NCBI GenBank assembly: GCA_036268775.1
Contig: DATATM010000039.1
Span: 1-64,000, forward strand
Source of the DNA: DASZIT01 sp036268775
GTDB lineage: Bacteria; Actinomycetota; Acidimicrobiia; Acidimicrobiales; RAAP-2
Reading direction: 5' to 3'
Length of the DNA: 64,000 bases
In this document: piece after piece, positions 17,549 through 25,908 of the stretch
Position numbering within the stretch: the stretch's first letter is position 1
Layout of the letters: each line of letters starts with the position of its first letter
Translations under genes and position numbers: made by a program
Notes under the pieces: generated by a model
Databases searched by the model: none
What the model was told of the DNA's origin: nothing
The model's input: the letters and a program-made list of their open reading frames with translations, nothing else

Positions 17549-19225
17549 TCACCTCCGCTTGGGTCGAATCGTCCGGTAGAGGGCCCGCAAGGTGGGGGTG
17601 CGCCGCTGGCTCTCGCTGTGCTCGGCCAACCGCCGGCTGATGATCTCGCGACGCTCCTGGAGATCCCGAAAGGTGATCGACTCGGATCCATCGGTGAAGC
17701 CCATCGCTGCCCGGTACCCGTCGAGGTCGAGCGGCCGGTCGGACAGTTCCATCCCCACGTCCCGGGCGATCTGGTCGCCGTGCTCTTCGGTGAAGTAGGT
17801 GACGATGGCCACGATCTCGCCCAGGATGTCCACGTCCGGGGCCATGGTCGCCATCGCCCCGTTGAGGAACAGCATGTTCTTCACGAACAGCATCAGCTCT
17901 TTCGGGAGCTTCGCCCCGTAGCCGAGCAGCGCCTTGGTGACTTCCCGGATCTCGCCGACCATCTCGTCGGCGGTCAGGGTGGTCGGGTCAACCGGCGGGC
18001 GGTCGAGCCCCAGGTCCTTGATGACCGCGGCCACGTCGGTGTCGGGGGGCAGGGCCCCGAGGTCCCGGAGCGCCTCGATCTGGGGCTCCAGGGCGTTGGC
18101 GGTGGCCCCCACCTGCAGCCGGAGGAAGGCCAGCCGCTTGCGCTGGTTGAGGCGGCCGGTGATCCCGAAGTCGAGCAGCCCGATGGTGCCGTCCGGCTGC
18201 ACCAGCAGGTTGCCGCCGTGGAGGTCCCCGTGGAAGACGCCGTAGAGCAGGGCCCCCTCCAGGAAGGAGATGAGGGCGGCCCGCAGCACCGCGGCGGTGT
18301 CGACCCCGGCGGCCCGCATCCCGGCGGCATCGTTCCAGGAGAAGCCCCGGAGGTGTTCCATCACCAGGACCCGGCGGGTGATCAGATGGGGATGGGGACG
18401 GGGCACCACGATGGATCGCTGGCCGGTGGCGATCAGCACCGAGGCGATGTCGAGCATGTTCTGAGCTTCGAGTCGGAAGTCGAGCTCCTCGACGATGGTC
18501 TCCGCGAACAGCTCCACCAGCGCCGGCGGATTGGTGAGGGCGGCGACCGGGATGCGGCCGACCAGCATCGGGGCGATCCACGACAAGATGGCGATGTCGA
18601 GGTGGAACTGGGCGTTCGCCTGCCGGCGCTGCACCTTGACCACCACCCGCTCGCCGGTCCGCAGGGTGGCGGCGTGAACCTGGGCGATGGAGGCCGAGGC
18701 GATGGGGACCCGGTCGAAGGAGGTGAACACCTCGGCCAGTGGCTTGCCCAGATCCTCTTCGATGGTGCGGCGGACAGTGGTGAACGATTCCGCCGGCACC
18801 CGGTCGCGAAGGAGCTTGAATTCGTTGACCAGCTCTTCGGGAAAGATCCCCTCTCCCGATGACAGCAGTTGGCCCAGTTTGATGTAGGTCGGGCCCAGTC
18901 GTTCGAAGGCGGGCCGCAACCGCTGGGAGAGGCCGGCCCGGGAGCGGTCGGTGCCCCGGTCGTGGATCGACCAGCCGATGAGGGCCCGGCCCAGACGGGC
19001 ACCGACGGTCAGCACCCGCAACCCCGGCGGCCAGCGGTGGGGCCGCAGCAGCGAGCGGGCCTCGTCGGCGGAGGCGGCGCGGATGGCATCGATGTCGCCG
19101 GCGGCCGAGTGGCGCCAGGTCATCGTCTCCGGCTCGACCGTCCAGGGGCCGTGGGGGGTGAAGGCGCCGATGGCGAGGTCAGGGGAGGTGGTGACCATGG
19201 GATTCAGACGGTAGTGGGTCGGCAC
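17549..19225 (-). CDS. ABC1/UbiB-family atypical kinase (AarF domain)
   Basis: The 558-residue protein is an AarF/UbiB/ADCK-like atypical kinase or ATPase, a family that supports isoprenoid-quinone or lipid metabolism. Family hallmarks are visible: the KxGQ motif in TYIKLGQLLSSGEG (near residue 115), VVVKVQRR, the ExD motif in EELDFRLEAQN, the catalytic loop HGDLHGGNLLVQ and the DFG-like GLLDFGITG. No clear C-terminal membrane helix is seen. The GTG at 19225 or the ATG at 19198 could start it, and neither has a well-spaced ribosome binding site. It follows fabF on the same strand after 17 bases, so it may be read from the fatty-acid operon. Confidence 0.88.
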   Translation of the reverse strand: MPTHYRLNPMVTTSPDLAIGAFTPHGPWTVEPETMTWRHSAAGDIDAIRAASADEARSLLRPHRWPPGLRVLTVGARLGRALIGWSIHDRGTDRSRAGLSQRLRPAFERLGPTYIKLGQLLSSGEGIFPEELVNEFKLLRDRVPAESFTTVRRTIEEDLGKPLAEVFTSFDRVPIASASIAQVHAATLRTGERVVVKVQRRQANAQFHLDIAILSWIAPMLVGRIPVAALTNPPALVELFAETIVEELDFRLEAQNMLDIASVLIATGQRSIVVPRPHPHLITRRVLVMEHLRGFSWNDAAGMRAAGVDTAAVLRAALISFLEGALLYGVFHGDLHGGNLLVQPDGTIGLLDFGITGRLNQRKRLAFLRLQVGATANALEPQIEALRDLGALPPDTDVAAVIKDLGLDRPPVDPTTLTADEMVGEIREVTKALLGYGAKLPKELMLFVKNMLFLNGAMATMAPDVDILGEIVAIVTYFTEEHGDQIARDVGMELSDRPLDLDGYRAAMGFTDGSESITFRDLQERREIISRRLAEHSESQRRTPTLRALYRTIRPKRR

Positions 19226-19242
19226 CTCCGGCCGACAGCCGG

Positions 19243-20439
19243 CTACCCCGGGGTGATGACCAGGCAGCCGTTGTGGCCCCCGAAGCCGAAGGAGTTGGAC
19301 AGCACCGCGCCGGGCTCCCAGGGTCGAGCCTCGCCGGCCACGATGTCCAGGTGGATGTCGGGGTCGGGCTGTTCGTAGCCGGAGGTGGGCGGGATCAGCC
19401 GGTGCTTGATGCTCAGCACCGCCGCCACTGCCTCGATGGCGCCGGCGGCTCCGAGCCCGTGACCGGTGATCCCCTTGGTGGAGGTGACCGGCGGGGCCTC
19501 GGCGCCGAACACCTTGGTGATGGCGTCGGCCTCCGCCTGGTCGTTGAGCGGGGTAGAGGTCCCGTGGGCGTTGATGTGGCCGATGTCGCCCAGCGACGCC
19601 CCGGCGTCCTCCATGGCCATGATCATGCAGGTGACGGCCCCGGCCCCTCCAGGAATCGGTGCGGTGATGTGATGGGCGTCGGCGGTGCTGGCGGAACCGG
19701 CCAACTCCCCGTAGATGCGGGCCCCCCGGGCCACCGCGTGGTCCCAGGCTTCCAGGACGAGGGCTCCGGCCCCCTCGGTGATGACGAAGCCGTCACGCCG
19801 GGCGTCGAACGGACGGGAGATGCCGGAGGAGGAGAGGGCGGTCATGTTGGCGAAAGCGGCAATGCCCACCTCGGTCATGGCGGCTTCGGTCCCGCCGCCG
19901 ATGGCGACGTCGAGTCTTCCGCTGGCCACCAACCGGGCGGCGTAACCGATGCTGTGGGTGCCGGCGGCACAGGCGGTGACGATCGCCTCCGACGGACCGT
20001 GCCAGCCGGCCCGCATCGAGACGTTGGCCGCCCCGGCATTGGACATCATCATCGGGACGAGACGGGGGGAGACCCGACGGGCTCCCTTTTCCCCGTAGAC
20101 CAGCACCTGGGTCTGCAGCGATTCGAAGCCGCCCACCCCGGTACCCATGATGACTCCGGCCCGGTCAGGATCGACGCCGAGTTCCCCGGCGTCCTCCAGG
20201 GCCAACTCGGAGGCGGCCACCCCGAACTGGGCGAACCGGTCGATCTGGCGCACCTCTTTGGGCCCGAACCACTGCTCGGGGTCGAACCCCGGGACCCGGC
20301 GCTCGCCCTCGGGGGGAGGTCCGTTCAGTCCGGTCCAGAGCGCATCGGTGCCGACGCCGCAACACGACACCACCCCGATACCGGTGATGGCCACCCGCCG
20401 GCCGGCAATCGGGCCGTTCTCCCCGATACCGAGCAGCAT
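19243..20439 (-). CDS. fabF: 3-oxoacyl-ACP synthase II
   Basis: FabF condenses malonyl-ACP with a growing acyl chain in type II fatty acid synthesis. The 398-residue thiolase-fold enzyme has the nucleophilic cysteine in VTACAAGTHSIG, the two catalytic histidines in NAHGTSTPLND and GHGLGAAGA, and the C-terminal NSFGFGGHNG. The frame extends upstream through acpP, but the ATG at 20439 shares its A with the acpP stop (TGATG), a usual coupling. It is the last of four fatty-acid genes in order fabD-fabG-acpP-fabF. fabH is not in the window. Confidence 0.95.
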   Translation of the reverse strand: MLLGIGENGPIAGRRVAITGIGVVSCCGVGTDALWTGLNGPPPEGERRVPGFDPEQWFGPKEVRQIDRFAQFGVAASELALEDAGELGVDPDRAGVIMGTGVGGFESLQTQVLVYGEKGARRVSPRLVPMMMSNAGAANVSMRAGWHGPSEAIVTACAAGTHSIGYAARLVASGRLDVAIGGGTEAAMTEVGIAAFANMTALSSSGISRPFDARRDGFVITEGAGALVLEAWDHAVARGARIYGELAGSASTADAHHITAPIPGGAGAVTCMIMAMEDAGASLGDIGHINAHGTSTPLNDQAEADAITKVFGAEAPPVTSTKGITGHGLGAAGAIEAVAAVLSIKHRLIPPTSGYEQPDPDIHLDIVAGEARPWEPGAVLSNSFGFGGHNGCLVITPG

Positions 20440-20678
20440 CAGAGCTTGGCGGTGATCAGGTCGTAGGCCTGACCGATCGTCTCGATGCCCTCGAGCTCGG
20501 TCTCCTCGACGGACACGTCGAACGCCTCCTCGAGGGCCATGACCAGCTCGACCAGATCGAGGCTGTCGGCATCCAGGTCCTCGGCGAAACGGGCTTCCGT
20601 GGTCACCTTGTCCGCCGGCACCTGGAGGACCTCGACGGCACACTCGCGGAACTTCTCAAACGTCTCTTCGTTGCTCAC
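20439..20678 (-). CDS. acpP: Acyl carrier protein
   Basis: This 79-residue acidic protein carries the growing fatty acid on 4'-phosphopantetheine. The attachment serine lies in LDADSLDLVELVM (serine 39), followed by the typical acidic helix ALEEAFDVSVEE. The GTG at 20678 is preceded by AGGAG seven bases upstream. Stop and fabF start overlap. Its length and composition are typical of primary-metabolism ACPs rather than polyketide carriers. Confidence 0.97.
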   Translation of the reverse strand: MSNEETFEKFRECAVEVLQVPADKVTTEARFAEDLDADSLDLVELVMALEEAFDVSVEETELEGIETIGQAYDLITAKL

Positions 20679-20730
20679 CGGGTGGCTCCTTTATTGGGAT
20701 CTTGTTGGCGAATTGTCAATTGGATCGGGG

Positions 20731-21462
20731 TCACATCCCCATGGCCAAGCCGCCGTCGACCGGTATCACCGCCCCGGTCATGTAGCCGGCGTCCTCGGAA
20801 GACAGGAACCCGATCACTCCGGCGATCTCGTCGGGACGGGCGATCCGACCCAACGGGACCTGTGATGCGAATGCCATCGTCCGCTCTTCTCCGAGTTCGG
20901 CGAGCATATCCGTCTCCACCAGCCCGGGGACAACCACGTTCACGGTGATGGACCGGCTGGCGACCTCGGCGGCCAGGGACCGGGCCAGGCCCACCAGCCC
21001 TGCCTTCGCCGCCGCATAGTTGGCCTGGCCGGGCGAGCCGATGAAGGCGCTGACCGAAGACACCAGCACCACCCGACCGCGGCGCGGCCGGATCATCTTG
21101 GCCACCGCCCGCTTGGCCACCCGGAACACCCCGGTGAGGTTGGTGTCGACGACCTCGCTCCAGACGTCCTCGCTCATCCGCAGGACCAGGGTGTCGCGGG
21201 TGATGCCGGCATTGGCCACCAGCACCTCCACCGGGCCCCAGGCCTCCTCTACTGCAGAAAAGGCGGCTTCGACCTGGGCGGGGTTGGTGACGTCGCAGAC
21301 CAGGGACAGGAACCGGTCGGCCGGCCCCGGGTCGCCGGTCATCGCTCCGGAGCGGGAGGTCACCGCCACCCGATCGCCCCGGGCCAGGAACCACTCCGCA
21401 CAGGCCAGGCCGATGCCGCGAGATCCTCCGGTGACCATCACGATCCGGCCCGCGGTGGTCAT
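20731..21462 (-). CDS. fabG: 3-oxoacyl-ACP reductase
   Basis: FabG reduces 3-ketoacyl-ACP with NADPH. The 243-residue SDR has VTGGSRGIGLA near the N-terminus, VANAGITRD, the catalytic serine in VLVSSVSAF, the YAAAKAG tyrosine and lysine pair, and the C-terminal VDGGLAMGM end seen in FabG proteins. The frame continues up to a GTG at 21495 that would overlap the fabD stop by four bases. I prefer the ATG at 21462 because GGAGGGGAG directly precedes it and the length then equals the family norm. Confidence 0.94.
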   Translation of the reverse strand: MTTAGRIVMVTGGSRGIGLACAEWFLARGDRVAVTSRSGAMTGDPGPADRFLSLVCDVTNPAQVEAAFSAVEEAWGPVEVLVANAGITRDTLVLRMSEDVWSEVVDTNLTGVFRVAKRAVAKMIRPRRGRVVLVSSVSAFIGSPGQANYAAAKAGLVGLARSLAAEVASRSITVNVVVPGLVETDMLAELGEERTMAFASQVPLGRIARPDEIAGVIGFLSSEDAGYMTGAVIPVDGGLAMGM

Positions 21463-21491
21463 CTCCCCTCCAGAAGCGCCCTCGGCGGCGG

Positions 21492-22751
21492 TCACGATGT
21501 GGCCCCGGGGGTGCGGATCCAGGCCACCGGCTGGCCCTCGCTGACCCGTTCCCCGCGGACGGCCAGCCATCGGACCAGGATCCCCTCGAACGGCGTCCGC
21601 ACGTCGGTCACCCCGCCCACCGTACCCACCCGGTCACCGACGGCCAGGATCGACCCCGGCGCATTTCCCGCCCCGCTCCCCGGGGCGGCGGTGGCGGCGG
21701 CCAGGGCGGTCGTCTCCAGCGCCGCCAGTTGCAGCTCGGGCTCGAAGACGCCGGCGGAGGGGCTGACGATCACCCGCTCGGAGGTATAGAGGTGCTCGCC
21801 CTGATGGACAGGGGAGGCGGCGTTCCAGACCTCGGGGCCGGCCACGGTGTCCATCAACTTGTCGAGGTCGTCGGGGACCGCCACCGCCACCGCCCGGACA
21901 TCGGGGATGGTCCGCCGGACCAGTCCGGTCAACACCCCGCCGGGGCCCAGCTCGGCGATGGCGGTGGCGCCCCGGCCGGCCAGGGTCTCGAGGCTCTGGC
22001 GCCATCGGACCGGGCTGGAGAGCTGGGCCGACAGCAGGCCGGGCCATTCGGCCGGGTCGGTGTGGACCCGGGAGTCGACGTTGGCCACCACCTGGACCTC
22101 GGGGGAGTGGAACTCGACGGAGCCGAGCGCCTCCCGGAGGCGATTGCGGGCCGACAGCATCATCGGGGTGTGGAACGCGCCGGATACGGGAATGGGCAGC
22201 ACCTTGCGGGCACCCAGCTCCTTGGCCTTCTCGGCGCCCTTGGCCACCCCTTCGACGGTGCCGGCGATCACCACCTGCCCGGGGGCATTGAAGTTGGCGA
22301 CCCAGACATCATCCTCGGCCCGCTGGCAGGCCGACTCGGCGTCCCCGTCGGCGATGCCGAGGAGGGCGGCCATGGTGCCCGGGCGTTCGTCCGCCGCCAC
22401 CTGCATGGCCTCGCCGCGCTCCACCACCAGCCGGGTCCCGTCGGCGAAGGAAAGGGCGCCGGACGCCACCAGGGCGCTGTACTCCCCGAGGCTGTGCCCG
22501 GCACAGGCTCCCGGGAAGAGCCCCAGGCGTTCCACCGCATCCAGCACCACCATGCTGAGTACGAAGGTGGCCAGTTGGGCGTTGGCGGTAAGGGTCAGCT
22601 CCTCCATCGGGGCGTCGAGGAGGAGGGCGGCAATATCCCGTCCGGCCAGCTCGGATGCTTCCGTGATCACTTCCCACGACGGGTGGTCGACCCAGGCGCT
22701 CCCCATTCCCGAACGCTGCGACCCCTGTCCGGGGAAGGTAAAGGCCAACAC
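21492..22751 (-). CDS. fabD: Malonyl-CoA:ACP transacylase with C-terminal biotinyl/lipoyl-like domain
   Basis: FabD loads malonyl groups onto ACP. Residues 1 to about 305 are a complete transacylase: FPGQGSQ at the start, the nucleophile in GHSLGEYSAL, and the late catalytic histidine in PVSGAFHTPMM. The protein is 419 residues, about 100 more than usual. The extra part (from about residue 320) contains VIVSPSAGVFEP, an Ala/Gly linker, then AVGDRV, TPFEGILVRW and VSEGQPVAWI, the strand pattern of a biotinyl/lipoyl domain, but without the EAMKM-like lysine turn. The GTG at 22751 has AGGAG eight bases upstream. First gene of the fatty-acid operon. The fusion is unusual as far as I know. Confidence 0.93.
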   Translation of the reverse strand: MLAFTFPGQGSQRSGMGSAWVDHPSWEVITEASELAGRDIAALLLDAPMEELTLTANAQLATFVLSMVVLDAVERLGLFPGACAGHSLGEYSALVASGALSFADGTRLVVERGEAMQVAADERPGTMAALLGIADGDAESACQRAEDDVWVANFNAPGQVVIAGTVEGVAKGAEKAKELGARKVLPIPVSGAFHTPMMLSARNRLREALGSVEFHSPEVQVVANVDSRVHTDPAEWPGLLSAQLSSPVRWRQSLETLAGRGATAIAELGPGGVLTGLVRRTIPDVRAVAVAVPDDLDKLMDTVAGPEVWNAASPVHQGEHLYTSERVIVSPSAGVFEPELQLAALETTALAAATAAPGSGAGNAPGSILAVGDRVGTVGGVTDVRTPFEGILVRWLAVRGERVSEGQPVAWIRTPGATS

Positions 22752-22822
22752 CTACGGGCTCCTCTCGAGTGGGTACGAACGTTTCGACTCCGACAACCGG
22801 TCAAGTGTTACATGCCGGGAAC

Positions 22823-22856
22823 GGGGAATTTTCCCCTTGAGGCTGCCTGGGCAGGC
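22823..22856. promoter_or_regulatory. Two palindromes in the fabD upstream region
   Basis: GGGGAA-TT-TTCCCC (22823-22836) and GCCTG-GG-CAGGC (22845-22856) lie 72-105 bp upstream of the fabD start codon within 34 bp. Both are exact inverted repeats with 2-base spacers, the shape of a dimer-binding operator. In Streptomyces the equivalent fatty-acid operon is controlled by FasR upstream of fabD. Whether a FasR-like protein binds here is inference. Confidence 0.4.
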
Positions 22857-22996
22857 CATTTTGGAGCGATTCGAACCCGCTCGGACGATTTCCTCGCAAT
22901 ATGCCCGCAGGTGACTCGTTATTCACGAGGAGCAACGCCCACGACGGGCAGTCCAGGCACGGTAGCAAGCCAGCGGGGTCAGACAAAGGAGCTCCG

Positions 22997-23380
22997 ATGG
23001 TTCGGCGCCACAGTGAATGTCTGACGCAAGGACCGCGGCGAAGTGGGCGGAGGGTGACCCCTGCTCGTGCGGACCGTGTACGCAGGAGGATGATCGCCCT
23101 GACCTTGGCCGCCGGTCTGGTGGGACCCGGGGAGTTCGTTGCGCTTTCCCCATCGACCGCCGATGCCACTGGTTCGGATCCGCTAGGTCCGACCGTCGCA
23201 CAGCTCGAGGCGTCCTACGCCGGAGCAGTGGCCAGCGCGCAAAGTACCTCGAATTACCTCGTCGGTACCCTTCCATCCGTGCTCGAATGCGACATCACAG
23301 AGATGTTGGGGATGAGCCTGCTCGGCCAGGGTTGTGCTGCTCCCGGCGGGGGCCTTTTGGGTTCCATCCCGCTCCCGTGA
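22997..23380 (+). CDS. Small predicted secreted protein, function unknown
   Basis: The 127-residue product has a long basic N-terminal region (many arginines, ending RADRVRRR), then a hydrophobic stretch MIALTLAAGLVGPGEFVAL and a likely signal-peptidase site near PSTADATG. The mature part of about 70 residues is rich in Ser, Ala, Gly and Leu and holds two cysteines (LECDITEM and GQGCAAP) that could form one disulfide. A strong AAAGGAG six bases before the ATG at 22997 fixes the start. It lies alone between the divergent fabD promoter region and the opposite-strand tRNA-Leu. I recognise no family. Confidence 0.6.
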   Translation: MVRRHSECLTQGPRRSGRRVTPARADRVRRRMIALTLAAGLVGPGEFVALSPSTADATGSDPLGPTVAQLEASYAGAVASAQSTSNYLVGTLPSVLECDITEMLGMSLLGQGCAAPGGGLLGSIPLP

Positions 23381-23388
23381 GGTAGGGG

Positions 23389-23471
23389 TGCCCGGGGCGG
23401 GACTCGAACCCGCACGCCCTTTCGGACAATGGATTTTGAGTCCATCGCGTCTGCCATTCCGCCACCCGGGC
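23389..23471 (-). tRNA. tRNA-Leu (anticodon CAA)
   Basis: Read on the minus strand, GCCCGGG and CCCGGGC form a perfect 7-bp acceptor stem with discriminator A. The anticodon arm is ATGGA-CTCAAAA-TCCAT, so the anticodon is CAA, reading UUG. The long variable arm (around GTCCGAAAGGGC), the GGTTCGAGTCC T-arm and the D-arm TGGCGGAATGGCAGACGC are all typical of leucine tRNAs. The 3' CCA is not encoded (CCC follows the discriminator base), so a CCA-adding enzyme is needed. Confidence 0.95.
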
Positions 23472-23615
23472 CAATGGCGGACCAGCATATAGCGCCCCCC
23501 ACAGGCTTCCCGGCGCTCTCCGGGGTCGGGATGCGCCGGTGGCCACCCCGTAGGCTCCGGGCGTGCCCTGGCTCGCCGCCACCTCCACCAACCCTCTCTT
23601 CGCCACCGGCTCGCG

Positions 23616-24851
23616 GTGACACACCTGCCGACCGACTCCGGCGATCCGGCGGAACGCTGGGCGCAACTGGGAGCCGATTCCGCCGCGACCCTCGAGGCCA
23701 TCGAGGTCCGGATCGTCGACCTCGAGCTCATCGATCCGGTCCGGACCTCCCGCGGCGAACACCGGCGGCGACCGGTGGTGCTGGTGCGACTGTCGGGCAC
23801 CGACCGCGGCGTCCCGGTGGAGGGATGGGGCGAATGCGCCGCCCTGGTGGATCGGACCTATGACGCCGAGGATCTGGAAAGCTCGTTCGCCATCCTGGCG
23901 GAAACCCTCGGGCCGGCCCTGCTTGCCGCCGCATCGGCGACACCCCTTCCGACGCTGGCGGGGTTCGGGGCGCTCCGATCCTGGGTGCGCGATGCCCCGC
24001 TGGCGTTTGCCGCCCTGGAGATGGCCGTCGCCGACCTCCACCTCCGCTCGATAAGGACCTCGTTGGCCGACTGGCTCGAGGTCGGTCCCGGCCCGGTCCC
24101 GGCCGGAGCGGTGGTGGGGGAGTTCCAGGACGTGACCGGGTTGCTGGAGCGGGTCAACGCCCTGGTGGACCAGGGGTACCCGCGGGTGAAGATGAAGATC
24201 AGCCGGGGCGCCGATGCCGAGCCGATCGCCGCGGTTCGCCAGGCCCATCCGAGCCTGTTCCTCCAGGCCGATGCCAACCAGGACTACCACGAGACGGACA
24301 TCGACCACCTGAGCAGTCTCGACCGCTACGAACTGGCCTGCCTCGAGCAGCCCTTCCCTCGGGACGATCTCGCCGCCCATGCCCGGCTGGCCGAGCGGGT
24401 GGCCACCCCCATCTGCCTCGACGAGAGCCTCGACTCGCCGGAATCGGTGGTGAGGGCCCTGGAGATGGGGGCGTGTTCGGTGGTCTGCGTGAAGCCGGCC
24501 CGTCTCGGGGGGATCGGTTCCGCCCTCCAGGTGGTCCGGCAGTGCCGGGCGTCGTCGGTGCCCCTCTGGATGGGGGGGATGTTCGAGACCGGTTTCGCCC
24601 GGGCCGCCAATGTGGTGGTGGGGGCCGCCTCCGGCACCGACTGGCCGGGGGACCTGAGCCCGGCCGCCTCCTATCTGCGCCCGGATCTGACCGCGGCGGC
24701 TCCGGAGATCGATCCCGAGAACCCGGCCAGGGTGGTTCCCAGTCGGGCGCCGGGGATCGGGCCGGCTTTTGACGAGGCACTCGTCGACCGGCTCACCTCG
24801 AGAGTGGTGCGCCTCGAAGCCGCTCCCGACTCGGGGTTTGGGGCTGGATGA
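23616..24851 (+). CDS. menC: o-Succinylbenzoate synthase (enolase superfamily)
   Basis: MenC dehydrates SHCHC to o-succinylbenzoate in menaquinone synthesis. The 411-residue barrel shows the catalytic KMK in RVKMKISRG, metal ligands in LQADANQDY, CLEQPF and ICLDES, the second catalytic lysine in CVKPARLGG, and the C-terminal MGGMFETG. These features match the OSBS/N-succinylamino-acid racemase group, so racemase activity is an alternative. No other men genes are in the window. The start is a GTG at 23616, and about 45 residues precede the capping domain. Confidence 0.87.
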   Translation: MTHLPTDSGDPAERWAQLGADSAATLEAIEVRIVDLELIDPVRTSRGEHRRRPVVLVRLSGTDRGVPVEGWGECAALVDRTYDAEDLESSFAILAETLGPALLAAASATPLPTLAGFGALRSWVRDAPLAFAALEMAVADLHLRSIRTSLADWLEVGPGPVPAGAVVGEFQDVTGLLERVNALVDQGYPRVKMKISRGADAEPIAAVRQAHPSLFLQADANQDYHETDIDHLSSLDRYELACLEQPFPRDDLAAHARLAERVATPICLDESLDSPESVVRALEMGACSVVCVKPARLGGIGSALQVVRQCRASSVPLWMGGMFETGFARAANVVVGAASGTDWPGDLSPAASYLRPDLTAAAPEIDPENPARVVPSRAPGIGPAFDEALVDRLTSRVVRLEAAPDSGFGAG

Positions 24852-24887
24852 ACGGGGACACCCGTCGGTGTCTACAATTGCTGGCCC

Positions 24888-25181
24888 ATGCATCGCTCCA
24901 CCGTCGAACGTCGCTTGAAGGACGCCCACCGACAGCTGGAGCGCGCCCGCACGGAGCTCGCCGTTCTCGACGAGCAGTTTGCCGTCGTCAGCGATATCGC
25001 CGATGACACCCGGCTCAAAGCCTTGGTGGCAGAAACGCCGATAGCCTCGCGTGAACACGATGAGGCCAGTCGCCATGCTGCCGCCATGGGGCGGACCCGT
25101 GAAGCGCTACGGGCCTCCATCGCCGAACTTGAACAGCGGCAGAATGACCTACTCGACCGCCTGGTGGTCGGGCCCAGTTGA
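24888..25181 (+). CDS. Small coiled-coil protein, function unknown
   Basis: A 97-residue, highly charged protein that appears wholly helical: a first helix up to about residue 40 (ERRLKDAHRQLERARTEL), a short break, then a second helix with ALRASIAELEQRQNDLLDRL. The heptad-like spacing of leucines suggests an antiparallel coiled coil or dimer. It starts at ATG 24888, 36 bases after menC, and lies just upstream of the pdtaR-like regulator. Small helical proteins of this sort are found in this neighbourhood in other actinobacteria as I recall, but I know no assigned function. Confidence 0.7.
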   Translation: MHRSTVERRLKDAHRQLERARTELAVLDEQFAVVSDIADDTRLKALVAETPIASREHDEASRHAAAMGRTREALRASIAELEQRQNDLLDRLVVGPS

Positions 25182-25268
25182 ACGAGCCCATCATCGTTCC
25201 GTACGAACGAACAGTCTCATCGAGCAGGGCATCCCGCCGACAGGTTGGGAGAGAGGAGCGGAGTCAGC

Positions 25269-25889
25269 ATGAGTAGGCGCGTGGTCATAGCCGAAGACGA
25301 AGCCATCATCCGGCTCGACCTGAAGGAGATCCTCCAGGCGGAGGGCTATGAGGTGGTGGGGGAGACCGGTCGGGGAGACGAAGCGGTGGAACTGGTCCGG
25401 ACCCACGCACCTGAATTGGTGATCCTCGATGTGAAGATGCCGGGCACCGACGGTTTGTCGGCGGCCCGGGGAATCCGGGAACTGGGAATGAAAGTGGCGG
25501 TGCTGGTGCTCACCGCCTTCAGCCAGAGGAACCTGATCGACGAGGCCCGCGACGCCGGTGTCGCCGCCTATCTGGTGAAGCCGTTCCAGCGGAATGAATT
25601 GATCCCGGCCATCGATCAGGCGATGGCCCGGTGTGAGCAGGAGTGGGCCATCGACGCCGAGACCCAGACGGGGGACGCGGCCAACGGCGGTGGCTCGCAG
25701 CATTTGGCTTCCGCGGAGGACAAGCTGGAGACCCGGCGGATGGTCGATGGGGCCAAAGGGGTGTTGATGGAGCAGTTCGGCATGGTCGAATCGGACGCCT
25801 TCGGGTTCATCCAGAAGACGGCCATGGGCACCCGGGCGCGGATGATCGACGTCGCCCGGCAGATCCTCGAGGGATCGCTCGTTCCGTAG
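25269..25889 (+). CDS. pdtaR: ANTAR-domain response regulator (PdtaR-like)
   Basis: A 206-residue two-domain regulator. The N-terminal receiver has the acidic pair in IAEDEAIIRLD, the phospho-acceptor aspartate in LVILDVKMPGTDG, the threonine in VLVLTAFSQ and the lysine in YLVKPFQ. The C-terminal ANTAR domain (LETRRMVDGAKGVLMEQ through ARMIDVARQI) binds RNA hairpins and prevents transcription termination. In Mycobacterium, PdtaR (Rv1626) works with kinase PdtaS and lies near polA and rpsA, as here. No cognate kinase is in the window. I choose the ATG at 25269. Its stop is 19 bases before polA. Confidence 0.92.
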   Translation: MSRRVVIAEDEAIIRLDLKEILQAEGYEVVGETGRGDEAVELVRTHAPELVILDVKMPGTDGLSAARGIRELGMKVAVLVLTAFSQRNLIDEARDAGVAAYLVKPFQRNELIPAIDQAMARCEQEWAIDAETQTGDAANGGGSQHLASAEDKLETRRMVDGAKGVLMEQFGMVESDAFGFIQKTAMGTRARMIDVARQILEGSLVP

Positions 25890-25908
25890 GCTGGACGAAC
25901 CCTCCGCC

